A stretch of DNA of 64,000 nucleotides from contig CALVED010000004.1 of NCBI GenBank assembly GCA_944326485.1, forward strand, positions 62,001 through 126,000. The letters run 5' to 3'. Under the pieces are notes generated by a model. That model was not told where the DNA came from. It was given only the letters and a program-made list of their open reading frames with translations, and did not search any database. This document shows positions 24,567 to 33,882 of this stretch, one piece after another. Origin of the DNA: Candidatus Gastranaerophilales bacterium. Its GTDB lineage: Bacteria; Cyanobacteriota; Vampirovibrionia; Gastranaerophilales; Gastranaerophilaceae. Numbering within the stretch: position 1 is the stretch's first letter; every line of letters begins with the position of its first letter. Position numbers and translations under genes: made by a program.

Positions 24567-25577
24567 ATGAGAGCGGCAGTATTAGAAAATAACAAATTTG
24601 TAATTAAGGAAGTTGAAAAGCCGTCACTTGATGAATATAAAACAGGTGCAATCGTTAAAGTTATAGGTTGTGGACTTTGTGGTTCTGACATAGTGAAAAT
24701 TAATAATGGTAAAGCTAAAGATGGAGATGTCTTAGGTCATGAAGTAGTTGGTGAAATTGTTGAAATTAATTCTGAAACAAATTTTGAAATAGGCGATAAA
24801 ATTGTACTTGGACATCATGTTCCTTGTTTTAATTGTCATTATTGTTGGAATGGCAGTTATTCAATGTGCAGGCATTTTAAATCTACAAATATTATTCCAG
24901 GCGGTTTTGCAGAATATATATATGTATCAGAAGAGCATTTAAGTAAGACCGTATTTCGAGTAAACTTAAGTTTAAGTGATATAGAAGCATCTTTTTTTGA
25001 ACCTTTAGGTTGTTGTATAAGAGCAATTCAAAGAGCAGATATAAATCTGCATACTAAAAATCTTGTTATTGGTTTGGGTTCAGTTGGTATATTAATGGGT
25101 GGAGCTTTAAAGGCTTTTGGTTATGAAGCGTATGGTTGTGATTTAAAAAAAGAAAGAGTTGATTTGTCACTCGGTTATGGTTTTGAAAAATCTTTTTTAT
25201 TAGAAGATGAAAATGAAGTTATTAAACAAATGAAGGAGTATGCGCCAATAGGTTTTGATACAATATTTCTTACTGCAGGTGCTACAAAAGCTTTAAATCT
25301 TGCATTAAAATCTGCCAGAGATGGTGCAAAAATTGTTGTATTTTCAAGTATAAAAGATAACTACGGATTTTTAAATAATCATATATATTATAGGGAATTA
25401 ACTGTAATGGGTAGTTATTCTCCATCTCCTATGGATTTAGAAGATTCAATAAAGTTTATAGAACAAGGTAAAGTAAAAGTTTCAGGATTATCTAAAGTTT
25501 ATTCTTTGGAAAATTTAAATGAAGCAGTTAGTGATACTCTTTCAAATAAGATTATGAAGGCATTTATAAAATTATGA
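24567..25577 (+). CDS. Zn-dependent MDR dehydrogenase (1)
   Basis: 336 aa, medium-chain dehydrogenase/reductase. Catalytic zinc site: C in GCGLCGSD and GHEVVGEI (Cys, His-Glu). The structural zinc loop is present but atypical (HVPCFNCHYCWNGSYSMC, four Cys). The Rossmann fingerprint is VIGLGSVGILMGGA, with NAD(P) binding inferred. The substrate is unknown; polyol or threonine dehydrogenases are the closest types. It overlaps the second dehydrogenase by 4 bases (ATGA). The pair is probably made together and could form two steps of one pathway or a heteromer. Shine-Dalgarno CAGGGA. Confidence 0.87.
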   Translation: MRAAVLENNKFVIKEVEKPSLDEYKTGAIVKVIGCGLCGSDIVKINNGKAKDGDVLGHEVVGEIVEINSETNFEIGDKIVLGHHVPCFNCHYCWNGSYSMCRHFKSTNIIPGGFAEYIYVSEEHLSKTVFRVNLSLSDIEASFFEPLGCCIRAIQRADINLHTKNLVIGLGSVGILMGGALKAFGYEAYGCDLKKERVDLSLGYGFEKSFLLEDENEVIKQMKEYAPIGFDTIFLTAGATKALNLALKSARDGAKIVVFSSIKDNYGFLNNHIYYRELTVMGSYSPSPMDLEDSIKFIEQGKVKVSGLSKVYSLENLNEAVSDTLSNKIMKAFIKL

Positions 25578-26611
25578 AAATGAAAGCATTGCAATTCTAT
25601 GCTCCATTGAAGGTAGAATATGAGGAAGTTGAAATAAAAGACCCTAAAGAAGGAGAAGTACAGGTTAAAATAATGGCTGCACTTACTTGTGGTACTGATG
25701 TTAAAACATATAGAAGAGGACATCCTGTGTTAATAAAAAAAGTACCATCCGGATTTGGTCATGAGTTTTCAGGTATAATTACTAAAGTTGGAAAGAATGT
25801 AGAAGGTTTTAAAGTTGGAGATAGAGTAGTTGCTGCTAATTCAGCTCCTTGTGGGGAATGCTTCTTCTGCAAACGTGGTGATTATAATTTGTGTGAAAAA
25901 TTAGAATTTTTAAATGGTGCTTATGCTGAATATATTAATGTACCTAAGTCAATAGTAAAAAGAAATCTGCTTCATTTACCGGATGATTTAAGTTTTGAGA
26001 AAGCTGCTTTTGCTGAACCATTGGCTAATGTAGTACATGGAATAGAAAAGACAGGAATAAAACCTGGTCAATCTGTAGGTGTTGTAGGTATAGGACCTAT
26101 TGGTTTAATGTTTGTCAAACTGGCAAAATTAAAAGGTGCAAGAGTAATTGCTGCTGGCAGAAATCCTTTAAAATTAAAATTAGCTAAAGAGTTTGGCGGT
26201 GCTGATGAGATTATAGATTTGAATAGATATAAAAATCCTGAAAAAATATTTATTGACTTTTCTGACTCAAAAAAAGGATTAGATGTTGCAGTTGAGTGTG
26301 TTGGTTTACCGGAAATTTGGGAAAGAATGTTTACGTTTGTAAGGCGTGGCGGTATTGTTCACTTGTTTGGCGGTTGTAAGGATGGTACATCTATAAATAT
26401 AGATACAAGAAGACTCCATTATGACGAACTAAAGGTTATTAGTATATTTCATCATACTCCTGTCTATTTTAGAGAAGCATTGAGATTAATTGCGGAAAAT
26501 GAAGTTCCTGTTGAAAAATTAATTACGGAAACTCTTCCTCTTGAACGTGCTGAAGAAGCTTTAATTAAACATATGAATGGTAGAGCTGTGAAAGTTTTAA
26601 TTAAGCCTTAA
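25574..26611 (+). CDS. Zn-dependent MDR dehydrogenase (2)
   Basis: 345 aa, paralogous to the preceding gene. Catalytic zinc ligands: C in ALTCGTDVKTY and HE in GFGHEFSG. Structural zinc loop: SAPCGECFFCKRGDYNLC, canonical four Cys. Rossmann motif: VVGIGPIGLMFVKLA. The C-terminal RRGGIVHLFGGC and LPLERAEEALIKHMNGRAVKVLI match sorbitol/threonine-dehydrogenase-like enzymes. Translation is coupled to the first dehydrogenase through ATGA. No sugar kinase or transporter lies beside the pair, so the substrate stays open. Confidence 0.88.
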   Translation: MKMKALQFYAPLKVEYEEVEIKDPKEGEVQVKIMAALTCGTDVKTYRRGHPVLIKKVPSGFGHEFSGIITKVGKNVEGFKVGDRVVAANSAPCGECFFCKRGDYNLCEKLEFLNGAYAEYINVPKSIVKRNLLHLPDDLSFEKAAFAEPLANVVHGIEKTGIKPGQSVGVVGIGPIGLMFVKLAKLKGARVIAAGRNPLKLKLAKEFGGADEIIDLNRYKNPEKIFIDFSDSKKGLDVAVECVGLPEIWERMFTFVRRGGIVHLFGGCKDGTSINIDTRRLHYDELKVISIFHHTPVYFREALRLIAENEVPVEKLITETLPLERAEEALIKHMNGRAVKVLIKP

Positions 26612-26651
26612 TTTTATAGTATAATGTTAGAAGTAGAGTTGAACTTTTGGT

Positions 26652-27623
26652 ATGGAAAATAATTATATAGAACTAAGAAATTTAATAGAAAAAGCAGATA
26701 ATATAATAGTATTTTCTCACGTTAACCCTGATGGAGATACTTTGGGATCAAATCTTGCTATTAGTTTGATGATAGAGCAATATTTTAATAAGAATGTTGA
26801 TTCTGTATATGTTGGTAATTTACCTGCCTTGTATTCTTATTTACCTCAATTTGACAGATTTAAAAATGTTATAGATATAGATTCAAAAAAAGTATATGAT
26901 CTAGCTATTGCAGTTGATGTTGCATCGAAAGACAGAATGGTTTTAGGTAGTGTTATATATGATAAAGCAAAGAACAATGTTAATATAGACCATCATAAAA
27001 CAAATATTGGTTATGGAAAATTAAATATAATTGATGGAGATGCAGCTTGTGTAGGCAGTATACTTTATAAAATTTTTAAAGAGTGGAATTTGAAAATTAC
27101 TAAGGACGTTGCAAGGTGTCTTTATACTTCTTTGATGACTGATACGGGTGGTTTTAAATATGAAAATACAACTCCTGAAACATTTATATTGGCATCAGAT
27201 TTGGTAAAATTAGGTGTTTCTCCGACACAAGAATACAGAGCTTGTTATGAAACTAAACCGCAATCAATGGTTCAATTTCAAGCTTATGTTGTTTCTAATA
27301 CAGTTTTTTATAATGAAGGTAAAATAGCTTTTTCTAAAATTACAAGAAGCGATATGAGTAGGTTTAATGCAACAGATGAATATACAGAAGGAATTGTAGA
27401 AGTTCTGCGAACTGTAAAAACTGTTGAAATCTCAGCAATTTTAAAAGAAACAAAAGAAGGATATACAAAGGTTAGTTTGAGAAGCAAAAGAATAGATTTA
27501 ACACCTATAGTTATTGATTTTGGCGGAGGTGGTCATTCATTTGCAGCAGGTTGTACGATAAAAAAACCTATAGCAATTGCCTTTGATAAATTATTAAGAC
27601 GTGTTCAAAGTGAATTAAAATGA
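26652..27623 (+). CDS. nrnA: DHH-family nanoRNase/pAp phosphatase
   Basis: 323 aa. The DHH domain has motif I FSHVNPDGDTLGSN, motif II AVDVASKDRM, and DHH motif III NIDHHKTN. The C-terminal DHHA1 domain has IDFGGGGHSFAAGC. NrnA degrades 2-5-nt RNA fragments and dephosphorylates pAp, replacing Orn in many bacteria. A TATAAT (about 26619) stands 30 bp upstream and no strong Shine-Dalgarno is seen. It overlaps the YihY gene by 4 bases. Confidence 0.93.
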   Translation: MENNYIELRNLIEKADNIIVFSHVNPDGDTLGSNLAISLMIEQYFNKNVDSVYVGNLPALYSYLPQFDRFKNVIDIDSKKVYDLAIAVDVASKDRMVLGSVIYDKAKNNVNIDHHKTNIGYGKLNIIDGDAACVGSILYKIFKEWNLKITKDVARCLYTSLMTDTGGFKYENTTPETFILASDLVKLGVSPTQEYRACYETKPQSMVQFQAYVVSNTVFYNEGKIAFSKITRSDMSRFNATDEYTEGIVEVLRTVKTVEISAILKETKEGYTKVSLRSKRIDLTPIVIDFGGGGHSFAAGCTIKKPIAIAFDKLLRRVQSELK

Positions 27624-28459
27624 GAAATTATATAGAAACTCTTATAAAAAAAATAATTGACCAAGATTTCTGTGGTGTTGCAGCAGAAATGGCTTTTTGG
27701 TTTATTTTAGGACTTTTCCCTTTTTTATTATTTTTAACATCTTTATTTGCTTGGTTGGGAAAGAAAACTTTAATTGTACCTATTCTTGAATTTATAACTA
27801 ATATTGCACCAAAAGATGTTGCTTCGTTAATTTTAAATACTTTAAATGAAGCAATGATATTTAAACAAGGAAAACTAATTGCAATATTCGGTCTTATCAT
27901 TACAATTGCACTTGCTTCAAATGCAATTGCAGTTATAATAAAAGGTCTTAATAGAGCTTATGCCATTGAGGAAAATAGAAATTTTATATATACAAGAGTT
28001 CTTTCAATAATAATGGTATTCATTAATTCATTGGTACTATTTTTAGCTGTTAATTTAATAGTTTTAGGTAAAGTTTTCTTGGATTTTATGTTAGATTATA
28101 CTATATTATCAAAACTTTCAATTGACATAATATCAGTAATTAGATGGCCTGTTTCTTATTTGGCACTATCATTTTTAGCTATAGGTAATTATTACATTTT
28201 ACCTGCAATAGAAGGTAATGATAAAATAAAATTTAAAAGTGTTATGCCGGGAACATTCTTTTTCTGTCTTTTTTGGATGCTTGGTTCTTGGTGTTTTTCT
28301 ATATATTTGAGCAATTTAAATGCATATAATAAAGTTTATGGAACAATTGGAGCATTTGCTATTATGATGGTTTGGCTTTATTATACATCATTAATTCTTT
28401 TAGTTGGAGGAGAAATCAACTCAAGAGTATATGCAAGACTGACCAATAAAAATGAATAA
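27620..28459 (+). CDS. YihY/BrkB-family membrane protein
   Basis: 279 aa with six predicted transmembrane helices. N-terminal EMAFWFILGLFPFLLFLTSLFAW and central SNAIAVIIKGLNRAYAIEENRNF match the YihY/virulence factor BrkB family, and the C-terminal GAFAIMMVWLYYTSLILLVGGEINS is its most conserved part. The family was once called ribonuclease BN in error; its transport role is still unclear. It is coupled to nrnA through ATGA. Confidence 0.93.
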   Translation: MRNYIETLIKKIIDQDFCGVAAEMAFWFILGLFPFLLFLTSLFAWLGKKTLIVPILEFITNIAPKDVASLILNTLNEAMIFKQGKLIAIFGLIITIALASNAIAVIIKGLNRAYAIEENRNFIYTRVLSIIMVFINSLVLFLAVNLIVLGKVFLDFMLDYTILSKLSIDIISVIRWPVSYLALSFLAIGNYYILPAIEGNDKIKFKSVMPGTFFFCLFWMLGSWCFSIYLSNLNAYNKVYGTIGAFAIMMVWLYYTSLILLVGGEINSRVYARLTNKNE

Positions 28460-28564
28460 AATAATATTTATTGATTTAATAAAACTACATAAGTAATTAT
28501 TAAATAAATTGATTTTTTTCTTTTTAAATAAGATAATTTAATAAAATAACAGGAGGGTCGTACC

Positions 28565-30589
28565 ATTAATATAAAGTTAATTATATCGGGAGTTATAATA
28601 TCTTCATTTATTGCTTCTAGTGCATTTGCTATGACAGTAGAAGCAAACAAATATTATAGAAATGCTTGTAATCTTGGTGATAATGGTAAATATATAGAAG
28701 CTGTTGAAAGTTTAAATAAAGCTATTCAATTATCGGGTGATGATGCACTTTTATATACGAAACTTGCAGGAATGTATTCTGAACTTGGCAAATGGGAAGA
28801 TGCTATTGAAGCATATAAAAAAGCACTTAAAATAAATCCTGATGATGCATTTATATATATTAGTCTTGGTAATATTTTTGAGCAAATGCAAGATTATAAA
28901 AATGCTTTTAATGCTTATAATCAAGCATTAAAAATGTTTCCTGAATATAAATATAATTATTTAAATTTAGCTAGTGTAAAAGCATATTTAAAAGAAGATG
29001 AGGAAGCTATAAAATATTATCAGATGTTTTTGACATATTATCCTGAAGCTCTTGATGCAAGAGAAAATATGGCTTCATTATATCTTAGAATGAATAAGCC
29101 AAAAGATGCAGTAGAGATATATAATGAAATATATTTAAAAGATCCTTCTTCATTTACTGATTTTTCTAATTATGGTTTGGCTTTATATAGAATTTCTGAT
29201 TATGATAATGCAGAAAGAATATTACAGAAGGCAATAGCTAAGGATAGTAAAGACTATGTTGCTATGGCAAATTTAGCATATGTATATTTAGCTCAACATA
29301 AAGAAAAAGAAGCTATTGGGGAATTTTCTAAGGTGCTTGCTTTAAATCCCGAAATGAATTCTATTAGATTTGATTATGCTAATTTACTTGCAGATAATAA
29401 AAATCCAGATGAGGCAATAGTTCAGTATGAGGAATATCTAAAAACATTTAAAGATAATGAAGTTGCATATTTAAATGCAGGTATATTATATTCACAAAAA
29501 GGTGATTATAAAAATGCGGAAAGAATATTGTCTTTAGGTCGTCAGATGGCACCTAAAAATACTGAAATACAAATGGAACTTGCAAAGGCTTATCATTTAG
29601 ATAAAAATTATGAATCAGCAATTATAATATATGATTCTTTACTTTCTCTTGAACCTGAAAATTCTGACTTGCTTTTAAATAAAGCAGTTGCTTATCATGC
29701 TCAAAAGAAATATCAAGAAGCAATTGATATATATAAATCTATTTTGGAAAAAGATTCGTCAAATGAGAAGGTAAAAGAATATTTGTTAAAGGCTTATATT
29801 GCTCAGGGTGATTCTTTATATGAAGAAGGAAATTATAAAAAGGCTGTTTTGAGTTATGAATCAGCATTAAAAATGGATAATAATAATCCTTTATTATATA
29901 TAAACATTGCCAATGCATATGATAAAGTCGGTTCAAAATCAAAAGTAATTGAGTATTATGAAAAAGCAATGGAAATTGCTCCTGAAAATGGTGATGTTTT
30001 ATCTTCTTATGCTAAAGTACTTACAAAATATGATAAACCAGAAGAAGCTAAATTAGTTTATGAAAAGGCAATGAATACTTCTACTGTTTCTGTTGACGAT
30101 AAATATAATTATTATATTCAAATGGCTGATAATTATTATAAAAATAAAGATTATGATAATGCACTTGTAAACTATAGCAAAGCTGAAGTTCTAAAAAATA
30201 ATGATGAATATTTATATATAAAAATAGGTAATGCGAATAAAGGATTATCAAAACTAGATGATGCAATAAAATCTTATAGAAAGTCTATAGAAATAAATCC
30301 AAATAATCCTGATGCATTTTTTAATATTGGTTTATGTGAAGCGGAATTAAATAATCTAACGGAGGCAAAAGAAAGTTTTTCTAGAGTAATCGAACTCCAG
30401 AAAGATTATGCCTACGCATATTATGCATTAGGACTTGCTTTTGAAAAAGAAAATAATCTTGACAAAAGTATCGAAAATTATGAACAATTTATAGAATATA
30501 CACAAGATAAAAGTTTAAAAAATAATGTACAGAATAAAGTAAATAACCTAAAAAAACAAGTATCAAAGGCTGAAAATACAGTAGAATAA
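28565..30589 (+). CDS. Large secreted TPR protein, apparent ATT start
   Basis: 674 aa if started at ATT (28565). A perfect AGGAGGG (28551-28557) is spaced 7 bases from this ATT, and the 22 codons from it to the first ATG (28631) encode a textbook signal peptide ending SSFIASSAFA. No ATG, GTG or TTG is in frame between the SD and 28631, and a stop lies at 28547. Starting at 28631 would remove the signal. The mature protein is about 17-18 tandem TPRs (for example ALLYTKLAGMYSELGKWEDA, NPDAFFNIGLCEAELNNLTEA), so a long periplasmic or surface scaffold. Followed by a 1-base overlap with a small exported protein. Confidence 0.82.
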   Translation: MNIKLIISGVIISSFIASSAFAMTVEANKYYRNACNLGDNGKYIEAVESLNKAIQLSGDDALLYTKLAGMYSELGKWEDAIEAYKKALKINPDDAFIYISLGNIFEQMQDYKNAFNAYNQALKMFPEYKYNYLNLASVKAYLKEDEEAIKYYQMFLTYYPEALDARENMASLYLRMNKPKDAVEIYNEIYLKDPSSFTDFSNYGLALYRISDYDNAERILQKAIAKDSKDYVAMANLAYVYLAQHKEKEAIGEFSKVLALNPEMNSIRFDYANLLADNKNPDEAIVQYEEYLKTFKDNEVAYLNAGILYSQKGDYKNAERILSLGRQMAPKNTEIQMELAKAYHLDKNYESAIIIYDSLLSLEPENSDLLLNKAVAYHAQKKYQEAIDIYKSILEKDSSNEKVKEYLLKAYIAQGDSLYEEGNYKKAVLSYESALKMDNNNPLLYINIANAYDKVGSKSKVIEYYEKAMEIAPENGDVLSSYAKVLTKYDKPEEAKLVYEKAMNTSTVSVDDKYNYYIQMADNYYKNKDYDNALVNYSKAEVLKNNDEYLYIKIGNANKGLSKLDDAIKSYRKSIEINPNNPDAFFNIGLCEAELNNLTEAKESFSRVIELQKDYAYAYYALGLAFEKENNLDKSIENYEQFIEYTQDKSLKNNVQNKVNNLKKQVSKAENTVE

Positions 30590-30993
30590 TGAAAAAAATA
30601 TCAGTTGTATTTCTAATTTTTTTGACAATATTCTTTTGTGGCTTTAAAAAGAAGGAAAAACCATACGTGATTTTGTCTTCTTCGTATATGAATATAGAAA
30701 GTATGAAAAGAGTAGAGCGGGTTTTTTCTTCAGGGCAAAGAATTTATTATACTGTTATTGTACCGGATGGATTTAAATATTCAGGGATGCGAATGCAAGT
30801 ATCTTCGCAAAATGAGAAAACTTCAAATTGGGGGTTTTCTATAATTCAGTCAAATGATATATATGTGGTAAAATCTGATCAGGTATATAGAGATTATATT
30901 GTTATACAAAAACCGGGAAGATATATTATACAATTTTTCTATTTAAATAATAAAAGGTATCCGTTTATACATAAAGAATTTTTTGTTCAATGA
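30589..30993 (+). CDS. Small exported protein, possible lipoprotein
   Basis: 134 aa. The N-terminal hydrophobic signal ends in TIFFCGFKKKE, which could be a degenerate lipobox. The mature part is beta-rich (YVILSSSYMN, RIYYTVIVPDGFKYSGMRMQV, GRYIIQFFYLNNKRYPF), suggesting an Ig-like or small beta-sandwich domain. No family recognised. The ATG overlaps the TPR stop (TAATG), so it probably works with the TPR protein at the envelope. Confidence 0.75.
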   Translation: MKKISVVFLIFLTIFFCGFKKKEKPYVILSSSYMNIESMKRVERVFSSGQRIYYTVIVPDGFKYSGMRMQVSSQNEKTSNWGFSIIQSNDIYVVKSDQVYRDYIVIQKPGRYIIQFFYLNNKRYPFIHKEFFVQ

Positions 30994-31400
30994 TTATAAA
31001 TTATATAAAATTTTTATTTCAGAAATATACTTCTTCAAAGTTTGTAAAAAAAGGCAAGTGTAATAGATGTGGAAACTGTTGTAGAAATATATTATTGTAT
31101 ACAGAAAAAAATATGCCAATAGTTAGTGAAGAACAGTTTGAAAATGTAAAAACTTGGGATAAACATTTTAAAAATTTTTATATTTCAGGAAGAAGTGAAA
31201 AAGGTGCTCTTTTATTTACTTGTAAAGAAATTGATGAAAAAAATAAATGTAAGGTGTATTTTTTTAGAGGGCTTGGATGTAGATTATACCCTAAAACAGA
31301 CTCAAAATTTCTTATAAATGGTGGTAAACCCTTAGATGGTTGCGGATATTATTTTGAGCCTGATAAGTCTTTTAAATCATATTTGAAAAAGAATCAATAG
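30990..31400 (+). CDS. YkgJ-family cysteine-cluster protein
   Basis: 136 aa. A CX2CX2-3C cluster (KCNRCGNCCRNI), a second Cys in FTCKEIDEKNKCKVY, and GLGCRLYP match the YkgJ/UPF0153 zinc- or iron-chelating family. Cytosolic. The function of this family is poorly known. Overlaps the upstream gene by 4 bases (ATGA) and the converging trmFO by 29 bases. Confidence 0.85.
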   Translation: MIINYIKFLFQKYTSSKFVKKGKCNRCGNCCRNILLYTEKNMPIVSEEQFENVKTWDKHFKNFYISGRSEKGALLFTCKEIDEKNKCKVYFFRGLGCRLYPKTDSKFLINGGKPLDGCGYYFEPDKSFKSYLKKNQ

Positions 31401-32688
31401 TATTTAGAGCTCTATTCGCAAGCATTTCATTTTTTAACTTTTTATCTTTTCTGATTTTTTTATCAAGTTCTATGGAATCAACTATACCCCAGTTTGAATT
31501 TATTGGCTGGAAGTTTTTATGTCCTTCAAATGAAATATAATGGGTTAAAGCTCCAAGCATTGTAGTAGAAGGTAGTTCTATTAAATTTAGTCCCTTTATA
31601 TATTTTGCCATATTTATGCCACAAAGAAGACCTGAAGCTATTGATTCTGTGTAACCTTCTGTTCCTGTAATTTGTCCTGCGAAAAAGATATTATTATTTT
31701 TTCTTGACTGTAGTGTTGGTTTTAAGGTTTTTGGGCTATTGATAAAGGTATTTCTGTGCATAACTCCATATCTTATAATATTAGCATTTTCTAAACCTGG
31801 AATTGAATGAATAAGTTCTTTTTGGCTACCCCATTTAAGATTAGTTTGGAATCCAACTATATTATATAACGTTGCATTTTTATTATCTTGCCTTAACTGA
31901 ACTACTGCATAATTTTCTTTTTTTGTTCTTTCATCAACAAGACCTACCGGTTTCAATGGACCAAATCTAAGGGTATCTATTCCTCTTGAAGCTATAACTT
32001 CTATTGGTAAGCAGGATTCAAAAAATTTGGCATTTTTTTCAAAAGATTTTAGTTCTATTCTTGGTGCATTAATTAAAATAGAATAAAATTTTTCATATTC
32101 TTCTTTTGTCATAGGGCAATTAATATAATCGGCATTACCTTTATTATATCTATTAAGATAAAAAGCTTTATTAAAATCAATTGAATCTTTTTCAATAATA
32201 GGTGCAATAGCGTCAAAGAAATATAAGTATTCTTCTCCAAGATAGTTTTTAATCTCAACAGCTAAATTATCAGAGGTTAATGGACCTGATGCAATAATCG
32301 TAGGTATATTTTCGTCAATAGTCGTTACTTCTTTTCTAATAACATTAATGTAGGGATTATTTTCAATTAATGAAGTTATCTTTGAAGAAAAATATTCTCT
32401 ATCTATAGCAAGAGCACCGCCAGCAGGAACTTTAGACTCTAATATAATAGGCATTAAAATAGAACCTAATTTTTCCATTTCATGTTTTAAAAGTCCTGAT
32501 GCATTTGTTATATCATATGAACCTAGGCTGTTTGAGCATACTAACTCCGCAAATTTAGCTGTTTTATGTGCTCCGGTTGTTTTTATATCTCTCATTTCAT
32601 ATAAATCTACATGAATTCTATTTTTTGCAAGTTGCAAAGCAGCTTCACTTCCGGCGAGCCCTGCTCCTATAACTACTACTTTATTCAT
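31372..32688 (-). CDS. trmFO: Folate-dependent tRNA (uracil-54-C5)-methyltransferase
   Basis: Makes m5U54 in tRNA using methylene-THF and FADH2. 438 aa, normal length. N-terminal FAD site VVVIGAGLAGSEAALQLA, followed by YEMR and the highly conserved FAELVCSNSLGSYDITNASGLLK, which includes a catalytic Cys. C-terminal IFFAGQITGTEGYTESIASGLLCGINMA is the second FAD motif. TrmFO is typical of Firmicutes, Cyanobacteria and some proteobacteria, in place of TrmA. TGAGGAAA precedes the ATG. Its 3' end overlaps the YkgJ gene. Confidence 0.97.
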   Translation of the reverse strand: MNKVVVIGAGLAGSEAALQLAKNRIHVDLYEMRDIKTTGAHKTAKFAELVCSNSLGSYDITNASGLLKHEMEKLGSILMPIILESKVPAGGALAIDREYFSSKITSLIENNPYINVIRKEVTTIDENIPTIIASGPLTSDNLAVEIKNYLGEEYLYFFDAIAPIIEKDSIDFNKAFYLNRYNKGNADYINCPMTKEEYEKFYSILINAPRIELKSFEKNAKFFESCLPIEVIASRGIDTLRFGPLKPVGLVDERTKKENYAVVQLRQDNKNATLYNIVGFQTNLKWGSQKELIHSIPGLENANIIRYGVMHRNTFINSPKTLKPTLQSRKNNNIFFAGQITGTEGYTESIASGLLCGINMAKYIKGLNLIELPSTTMLGALTHYISFEGHKNFQPINSNWGIVDSIELDKKIRKDKKLKNEMLANRALNTIDSFSNMI

Positions 32689-32761
32689 TTTTCCTCAACT
32701 TTTTTCTTATTATCTCATAAAAAACAAGCTTTTTTTTCAAAAATATAGTAAAATAATATAT

Positions 32762-33880
32762 ATGGAAGTAACTAACATTAAAATATTAATATTTGACCAA
32801 GATGATTTGTCCAGAACACTAATTGAAAATTATTTAAAAGAGTGCGATTTCCCTTATGAAATATGTAGGTACAATGAGTTTGACAAGGCTCTTATAAAAG
32901 GTGAGTTGTCTTATAAATTTATTTTCATGGATGTTAGTAAAAGAAATATTTCGGTTCTGGATGATGTAAAGATATTATCTACAAATCCTAAAAATATTTT
33001 TTTTATAATATCTTCAGAATTAAATACTGATATATATGTAAAAGCATTAAGAGCAGGGGCTAAAGAATATTTAAGAAAACCTTTAGCAAAAGCTGAATTC
33101 TTAACGGCTATAAAAAATCAATATAAGAAAGAAATGTTAGCTCCCGTAAAAGATGATAAATCAAAAATAATTGCTGTTACATCTTATGAAAGAGGTTGCG
33201 GAAAAACATTCTTCTCTATAAACATAGCAAGAGAGCTTGCAGGTATTACAAGAGAAAGAGTATTATTGATTGATTTTAATGATAATCTAAATAATGTTAC
33301 TTTTTCACTTGATATAGACCCTGTTCTTGATACTAATTATTATATTCAAAATATTAATGAAAATAATGCGAAAATGTTATTTTCAAAAGTGTTTAATTAT
33401 AAAAAATCTTCATTATATATAATATCTAACGGACTATATAAAAGTAGCGGTACAAGATTGGCTTTTGATAATGTACAGAATTTCTTTAATCAGGCTAAGA
33501 AGTATTTTAAATACATAGTGGTTGATGTTAATTTGTCTTTAGATGTTACAAATGAAACTATTTTTAATAATTCTGATATTATTTTTTATATTATTAGTTC
33601 AAGTCTTACTGCAAATCAAAGAAGCAGTAGGTTTATTAGTACTAATTTGGCACATAAAAGAATTAGAATTTTATTAAATAAATATCGTGCTAAGGATGAA
33701 TTAAAATTAAATGATATTGAAACTATTTTAAAAAGAGAAGTTTTTTATAGAATACCAATGAATTTAATGGTAACATCTGCTGCTTCTAATAGAGGTAAAA
33801 CAATTAGGGAAATAAATCCTGACTTGGATATTGTAAAAAGTTATAATAAAATTGCTAGATACATAGTAAATAGAGTATAG
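32762..33880 (+). CDS. CpaE/TadZ-like: degenerate receiver plus MinD/ParA ATPase
   Basis: 372 aa. Residues 1-125 are a receiver-like domain (ILIFDQDDLSRTLIENYL, FIFMDV, LRAGAKEYLRKPL) in which the acidic pocket is partly kept. Residues 135-372 are a MinD/ParA-type ATPase with Walker A ERGCGKTFFSIN (deviant Lys replaced by Arg), then VLLIDFNDNLNNVTFSLDI. This architecture is that of CpaE/TadZ, which places Tad pilus machinery at a pole. It is 2 bp before the next gene, which resembles CpaF. No pilin, TadB/C or secretin genes are in the window. A TAAAAT (32749-32754) ends 7 bp before the ATG; no Shine-Dalgarno. Confidence 0.85.
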   Translation: MEVTNIKILIFDQDDLSRTLIENYLKECDFPYEICRYNEFDKALIKGELSYKFIFMDVSKRNISVLDDVKILSTNPKNIFFIISSELNTDIYVKALRAGAKEYLRKPLAKAEFLTAIKNQYKKEMLAPVKDDKSKIIAVTSYERGCGKTFFSINIARELAGITRERVLLIDFNDNLNNVTFSLDIDPVLDTNYYIQNINENNAKMLFSKVFNYKKSSLYIISNGLYKSSGTRLAFDNVQNFFNQAKKYFKYIVVDVNLSLDVTNETIFNNSDIIFYIISSSLTANQRSSRFISTNLAHKRIRILLNKYRAKDELKLNDIETILKREVFYRIPMNLMVTSAASNRGKTIREINPDLDIVKSYNKIARYIVNRV

Positions 33881-33882
33881 GT

